Of a DNA stretch of 9,748 bases, positions 4,926-9,748 are shown in pieces; position 1 is the first letter of the stretch; each line of letters starts with the position of its first letter. A model generated the notes under the pieces. The model made no database searches, had not been told where the DNA came from, and worked only from the letters and a program-made list of their open reading frames with translations. Source of the DNA: Roseburia sp. CAG:309 (GTDB lineage: Bacteria > Bacillota > Clostridia > Lachnospirales > Lachnospiraceae); assembly GCA_000434115.1 (NCBI GenBank), contig FR894037.1, positions 12,012-21,759 of the forward strand, written 5' to 3'. The position numbers were made by a program, and so were the translations under genes.

Positions 4926-7900
4926 TTATGCCATAAAATCCAGCAGCGACATCTGATCTGTCTCCGGAAGATCTCCCAGAATTCCCATCTCTGCCATCTT
5001 TTCTACAACCGTTCCGGATATTTTTGCACGCAGTTTGAAATTCTCACGGGAAGAAAATGGTCCGTGTTTTGCTGCTTCAACAACACCTTCTGCCGCTTTT
5101 CCACCCATTCCGTCAATCGTACTGAGCGCCGGCATCAGTTTTCCGTCGATTACCTGAAAATGATTCGCTTTCGCACGGAAGATATCGATCGGCATAAATT
5201 CAAATCCTCTCGCATACATCTCCTGTACAATTTTCATATCGTTATAACTATCCTGTTCTTTTTTTGACAATTCATTATAACGTTTCTTATAATCCCGCAT
5301 CGTCGCTTCCAGTTTCTCTTTGCCCTGACACATCAACTGATAATCAAATGCTTTCGCACGGATACTGAAAAATGCCGCATAATATGCCAGTGGGTAAAAT
5401 ACTTTGAAATACGCGATACGAAATGCCATCATGACATAAGCGACCGCATGCGCCTTCGGGAACATGTATTTGATCCGCTTACAGGATTCGATATACCAGT
5501 CCTCAACTCCCGCTTCACGCATCGCCTTTTCCATATCTTCGGTCAGGCCTTTTCCCTTACGGACACTTTCCATGATTTTAAATGCCAGACCATTTTCAAC
5601 TCCGGTATGGATCAGATAGGTCATAATATCATCACGGGTACAAATGGCGGTAGAAAGGGTACAATTTCCTTCCTTAATAAAATACTGGGCATTGTTCAAC
5701 CAAACGTCCGTACCATGTGACAATCCGGAAATTCGCACCAGATCCGAAAAATTCTTTGGCTTTGTATCGCGAAGCATCTGCATAACGAAATCCGTTCCGA
5801 ATTCCGGGATACCAAGACTTCCCAGATCGCATCCCATCAATTCTTCCGGTGTAACACCAAGTGCCGATGTATTGGCAAATAATGACAAAACTTCCTGGTT
5901 GTCCAAAGAAATGGTTTTAGCATCAATTCCCGTCAAATCTTCGAGCATACGGATCATGGTCGGATCATCGTGTCCGAGTATGTCAAGTTTCAATAAGTTG
6001 TGGTCAATGGAGTGATAATCAAAATGCGTCGTAATGATTGGCGTATTCTGGTCATTTGCCGGATGCTGCACCGGGGTAAACGTATAGATTTCCCAGCCAA
6101 ACGGAAGTACAATGATTCCGCCCGGATGCTGTCCGGTTGAACGCCGGATTCCTACACATCCCTCAATGATTCGCTCAATCTCCTCATTCCTTTTATGCTG
6201 TCCACGCTCTTCAAAATAATTTTTAACATATCCATATGCCGTTTTATCTGCCAGCGTAGCGATCGTTCCGGCTCGGAATGTCTGACCTGCCCCAAAAATA
6301 ACTTCCGTATACGCATGAGCTTTACTCTGATATTCTCCGGAGAAATTTAAGTCAATATCCGGCTCTTTGTCTCCGTAAAATCCAAGGAATGTTTCAAATG
6401 GGATATCGTGCCCCTCCTGAATCAGCTGTTCCCCACAGTTTGGACACTTCTTCGGCGGCATATCACATCCGGAACTTCCGGCATATTTTTTTACCTCATC
6501 CGAATCAAAATCCACATAGTGACACTTTTTACAGTAATAATGCGCCGGCAGCGGATTTACCTCGGTAATACCGGACATTGTCGCTACAAACGACGATCCT
6601 ACCGATCCACGTGACCCCACCAGATACCCATCTTCATTTGATTTCCACACCAGTTTCTGTGCGATAATATACATTACGGCAAACCCGTTTTTAATGATGG
6701 AATCCAATTCATGATCCAGGCGGTTCTTAACCTGTGGCGGCAAAGGATCCCCATACATACTGATTGCCTTATTATAGCAAATGTTCGTCAGCGTCTCATC
6801 GGACTTTGGAATGACCGGCGGACACTTGTCCGGATAAACCGGTGACATTTTCTCAATCCTGTCCGCAATCAGATTCGTATTTGTAACGACGACTTCATAC
6901 GCTTTTTCTTCGCCAAGATAGGAAAATTCTTCCAGCATCTCTTCCGTCGTACGAAGATAAAGCGGTGGCTGGTCATCCGCATCTTTCATCTTTTTTCCGG
7001 CAAATATGATCTTCCGGTAAATTTCATCTTCCGGATCCAGAAAATGCACATCACACGTCGCGCAGACCGGTTTATTGTATTTTTCACCAAGCGCCACAAT
7101 TTTGCGGTTCATATCTTTCAGGTCTTCAAAACTGTGAATATTTTCCACACGTTCGCTCTCAATCATAAATTTGTTATTTCCAATTGGCTGGATTTCCAGA
7201 TAATCATAAAAGTCAACCAATTCTTTAATCCGGCTTTCCGGTGCTTCATCCAAAAGTGCGCGGTATAATTCCCCGGCTTCGCAGGCAGATCCGATAATGA
7301 GTCCATCGCGGTATTTTAAAAACATACTTTTCGGCACTCTCGGCTTCCGGTAAAAATAATCGAGATGTCCCATGGACACCAAACGGTAAAGATTAATTCT
7401 TCCCGTCTCATTTGCCGCAAGAATGATCGCATGAAAATACGGTTTCTTTTTCACAATATCCGCCGATCCATTGGCAAAATCTGCCACTTCCTTTAAGGTA
7501 TGTAATCCTTTTTCTTCTAACATCTCCACAAATTTTTCAAAGATTTCCGCCGTTGCACCGGCATCGTCTACCGCTCGGTGATGATTTTCCAGTGAAATCT
7601 TCAATTTCTTTGCGATATTATCCAGTTTGTATTTGGCAAGCTCCGGAAAAAGCACACGGGCAAGACCTACGGTATCCACAACGGTAAAATCGGTCTCCAT
7701 TCCCTGTTCTTTCGCTTTTTGACGGATAAATCCGTGATCGAACCCTGCATTGTGCGCCACCAGCGCATTATCGCCGATAAATTCAAGAAACTCAGGAAGC
7801 ACTTTTTCAATGACCGGCGCATCTTTTAACATATCATCCGTAATGGAAGTAAGCTCCGTGATCCGCTCCGGGATTTTCCGTTCGGGATTTACAAAGGTAC

Positions 7901-9290
7901 TGTATTTTTCGCAAATTTTTCCATTTTTTACCCGAACCGCACCAATTTCGATAATCTTATCATTTTCGGATGAAAATCCGGTTGTTTCAAGGTCAAATAC
8001 GACATACTCATCGCGCAGATTCTGCCCTTTTTCGTTATCAACGGCAAGGTCATTCAGATCATCGACCAGATACGCCTCGCAGCCATAGATGACCTTAAAC
8101 GGATCATCCTCCGGAAGTTTTAATCCCTCCAGCGCATGATTGGCATCCGGAAATGCCTGCACGACACCGTGATCCGTAATGGCTACCGCCGGATGTCCCC
8201 ACTGGTGCGCCCGGCGTACCAGCTGATCCACATGCGTGATTCCATCCATATCACTCATCTGTGTATGAGCATGAAGTTCTACTCGTTTGACCGGCGCATG
8301 ATCTTCTCTTCCAACGCGGAATCCTTCAATCTCCTTCATTCCCATAATACTTCCGATCCGGATCTCCTTATCATAAGAATCGAGACTTGCGACCCCTTTT
8401 ACACGAATAAAATTCCCTTTTTTTACCATATCAAAAAAATTGGTCTCTGTAATCTGCTCATTTTTGATAAATACTTTACAGACGATCGTATCGGTATAAT
8501 CCGTGATGGCAAAGGTAACAATCTGTTTTTCTCCTTTGATCTCGCGGCTTTCCACTTTTCGTATCATACCATCGATAACAACTTCTCCGATCTCATCCTG
8601 AATCTCTTTGATCGGTACAATGGTTCCCTCGCAGTTTCTGCCATAAAATACATCGACATCCCGCATATTCTTTTTGCGGTATACATTCTTTTTCGTTTCC
8701 CGTTTGACTTTCGGGGCAGCCGGTTCTTCCTTTTTTGGTGCTTCCTGCCGTCTAACGACAAACGTCTCCGTTTCTTCCATTTTCTTCCGTTCATATTCCT
8801 TGAAACGAAATTCAATGGTGATGTCTTTTCCAAAGCGCGTCAAAAATAAGGCGTGGAACCAATCCTGCACCTGTTCCGCACGCCTTCTAGCCAAAAACGA
8901 ATCTCCACATGTGATGTACAGGGAATCCCCCTCACATTCAAATGGTTCCTCGCAAAATTCAATGGCATCTACATAATCAATCTCCCGGAGTTCCTGTTTG
9001 ATATCTCCCTCCGTCCGCTCCAAAATCTGGGATAACGAAAGCTTTCCCAGATCCGGATACTGCATCTGAATCTGCGGATGAAACCCCATCGGACGAAAAA
9101 TCTGCTTATACAATTGCTGCTCCATCTGATGGATCTCGCGGTATGGCATCCATTCTCCATTCTGGCAGTATACAAAAACCATATTTTTCGACCGGGAGGC
9201 ACTAATACGTTCTACCATGACCGATTCATATGTTGTTTTCAATTTATCTTTGCAATCAAGTTTTGAAAATGCACTCAAAAACTTTTCCAT
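4926..9290 (-). CDS. polC: DNA polymerase III PolC-type alpha subunit (replicative polymerase with built-in proofreading)
   Basis: PolC is the main replicative polymerase of low-GC Gram-positives and carries its own 3'-5' exonuclease. The protein is 1454 residues, close to the 1437 of B. subtilis. In order: an N-terminal domain and a charged linker (residues about 165-210), an OB fold (about 230-320), a PHP domain starting at VELHAHTQMSDMDG (337-350), which is split by a DEDDh exonuclease (DLETTG with Asp433 and Glu435; HNAGFD with Asp518; HRAVDDA with His571 and Asp576), then the rest of the PHP domain, a Cys-rich zinc finger (YYCKKC and CPNCG, about residues 935-965), the catalytic palm with PDIDLNFSG (Asp978, Asp980), and a C-terminal region ending in QMSLLDF (1446-1452), which resembles a sliding-clamp binding motif. 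The start is supported by AGGAG at 9303..9299, 8 bases upstream. It follows ispG by 34 bases with no terminator between, so it is probably co-transcribed. All catalytic acids seen are intact. Confidence 0.99.
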   Translation of the reverse strand: MEKFLSAFSKLDCKDKLKTTYESVMVERISASRSKNMVFVYCQNGEWMPYREIHQMEQQLYKQIFRPMGFHPQIQMQYPDLGKLSLSQILERTEGDIKQELREIDYVDAIEFCEEPFECEGDSLYITCGDSFLARRRAEQVQDWFHALFLTRFGKDITIEFRFKEYERKKMEETETFVVRRQEAPKKEEPAAPKVKRETKKNVYRKKNMRDVDVFYGRNCEGTIVPIKEIQDEIGEVVIDGMIRKVESREIKGEKQIVTFAITDYTDTIVCKVFIKNEQITETNFFDMVKKGNFIRVKGVASLDSYDKEIRIGSIMGMKEIEGFRVGREDHAPVKRVELHAHTQMSDMDGITHVDQLVRRAHQWGHPAVAITDHGVVQAFPDANHALEGLKLPEDDPFKVIYGCEAYLVDDLNDLAVDNEKGQNLRDEYVVFDLETTGFSSENDKIIEIGAVRVKNGKICEKYSTFVNPERKIPERITELTSITDDMLKDAPVIEKVLPEFLEFIGDNALVAHNAGFDHGFIRQKAKEQGMETDFTVVDTVGLARVLFPELAKYKLDNIAKKLKISLENHHRAVDDAGATAEIFEKFVEMLEEKGLHTLKEVADFANGSADIVKKKPYFHAIILAANETGRINLYRLVSMGHLDYFYRKPRVPKSMFLKYRDGLIIGSACEAGELYRALLDEAPESRIKELVDFYDYLEIQPIGNNKFMIESERVENIHSFEDLKDMNRKIVALGEKYNKPVCATCDVHFLDPEDEIYRKIIFAGKKMKDADDQPPLYLRTTEEMLEEFSYLGEEKAYEVVVTNTNLIADRIEKMSPVYPDKCPPVIPKSDETLTNICYNKAISMYGDPLPPQVKNRLDHELDSIIKNGFAVMYIIAQKLVWKSNEDGYLVGSRGSVGSSFVATMSGITEVNPLPAHYYCKKCHYVDFDSDEVKKYAGSSGCDMPPKKCPNCGEQLIQEGHDIPFETFLGFYGDKEPDIDLNFSGEYQSKAHAYTEVIFGAGQTFRAGTIATLADKTAYGYVKNYFEERGQHKRNEEIERIIEGCVGIRRSTGQHPGGIIVLPFGWEIYTFTPVQHPANDQNTPIITTHFDYHSIDHNLLKLDILGHDDPTMIRMLEDLTGIDAKTISLDNQEVLSLFANTSALGVTPEELMGCDLGSLGIPEFGTDFVMQMLRDTKPKNFSDLVRISGLSHGTDVWLNNAQYFIKEGNCTLSTAICTRDDIMTYLIHTGVENGLAFKIMESVRKGKGLTEDMEKAMREAGVEDWYIESCKRIKYMFPKAHAVAYVMMAFRIAYFKVFYPLAYYAAFFSIRAKAFDYQLMCQGKEKLEATMRDYKKRYNELSKKEQDSYNDMKIVQEMYARGFEFMPIDIFRAKANHFQVIDGKLMPALSTIDGMGGKAAEGVVEAAKHGPFSSRENFKLRAKISGTVVEKMAEMGILGDLPETDQMSLLDFMA

Positions 9291-9324
9291 CGTTCCCTCT
9301 CCTATCTCTCCGAGTCATTGGAAA

Positions 9325-9748
9325 TTATTTCCAGCTTTTAAGTTCTTCCCGTAACGCATCTAGCAATTCGGATTCCGGCATTTTTCGGACAATCTCTCCC
9401 TTTTTAATCAAAAGTCCTTCGCCTTTTCCACCGGCAATTCCGATATCTGCTTCTCTTGCTTCGCCGGGTCCGTTTACAACACATCCCATAACTGCCACTT
9501 TGAGATCGAGGTCAAAATCCGCAACCATTTTTTCTACCTTTGTGGCAAGTCCGATCAAATCAATCTGGGTACGTCCACATGTCGGGCAGGAAACGACACT
9601 GATACCGCCCTTTTTCAGTCCCAGTGATTTTAAGATCACATTGGCGGCACGAACTTCTTCGACCGGATCTCCTGTCAGAGAAACACGAATCGTATCTCCA
9701 ATTCCCTGATATAAAATATTTCCAATTCCAACCGCCGATTTTAAACCG
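9325..9748 (-). CDS. ispG: 4-hydroxy-3-methylbut-2-enyl diphosphate synthase IspG (GcpE), C-terminal part (runs off the right edge)
   Basis: IspG carries out the penultimate step of the MEP isoprenoid pathway, converting methylerythritol cyclodiphosphate to HMBPP with a 4Fe-4S cluster. The visible 140 residues begin GLKSAVGIGNILYQGIGDTI and include the family signature IGDTIRVSLTGDPVEEV, the cluster cysteines of VVSCPTCGR, and the third cluster cysteine and glutamate in GCVVNGPGEA, followed by the usual C-terminus with GGKGEGLLIKKGE. The upstream part, including the start, is outside the window. It is the gene before polC, a neighbour order typical of clostridial dxr-rseP-ispG-polC clusters (known from the family; only the last two genes are visible here). 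A start at the GTG at 9639 would cut the conserved region in half and is rejected. Confidence 0.97.
   Translation of the reverse strand, partial: GLKSAVGIGNILYQGIGDTIRVSLTGDPVEEVRAANVILKSLGLKKGGISVVSCPTCGRTQIDLIGLATKVEKMVADFDLDLKVAVMGCVVNGPGEAREADIGIAGGKGEGLLIKKGEIVRKMPESELLDALREELKSWK

Noticed and set aside
8136..8849. Open frame of 237 codons on the plus strand inside polC
   Set aside because: It is antisense to a strongly conserved part of PolC (PHP and OB region), has no recognisable domain and no convincing ribosome binding site; it is a codon-bias shadow.
1..9748. CRISPR arrays, tRNA or rRNA genes, transposase genes
   Set aside because: No regularly spaced repeats, no tRNA-like or rRNA sequence and no transposase frames were seen on either strand.

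Overview
The window carries core DNA-maintenance genes of a low-to-moderate GC Firmicute, most likely a gut clostridium close to Lachnospiraceae. The evidence is a PolC-type replicative polymerase, a LexA of Bacillus/Clostridium type with GAAC-N4-GTTY operators, AGGAG-type ribosome binding sites throughout, and an ispG-polC pair as found in clostridial chromosomes. The organism call is inference from gene content and sequence style, not from a search.

Layout. Positions 1-3784 (minus strand) hold a tightly packed operon read right to left: a membrane-anchored SH3-like protein of unknown role, then mutS, then the start of mutL, which runs off the left edge. Positions 3785-3989 are a divergent control region. 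It has a near-consensus promoter for the minus-strand operon and a near-consensus promoter for lexA, which is flanked by two LexA-type operators. lexA itself is at 3990-4604 on the plus strand. Positions 4605-4925 contain no gene. This convergent gap between lexA and polC holds two related small hairpins and a large 139-nt nested structure (4762-4900) that is far more elaborate than an ordinary terminator. Positions 4926-9290 (minus) encode PolC. Positions 9325-9748 (minus) are the 3' end of ispG, 34 bases upstream of polC and probably in the same transcript.

How the genes work together. PolC copies the chromosome, MutS and MutL repair its mismatches, and LexA governs the response to DNA damage. 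MutS (QLSIF, residues 836-840) and PolC (QMSLLDF, residues 1446-1452) both end with sequences resembling sliding-clamp binding motifs. LexA very probably represses itself; its upstream operator also lies close to the promoter of the SH3-mutS-mutL operon.

The coding genes are ordinary members of their families. The part most worth a second look is the 4605-4925 gap. Every non-Watson-Crick pair in its two best helices is a G-U wobble when read on the plus strand and would be a C-A mismatch on the minus strand, which points to a plus-strand RNA. I could not assign it to a named RNA family by eye. The extreme left end (about positions 1-30) looks like an unreliable contig edge.
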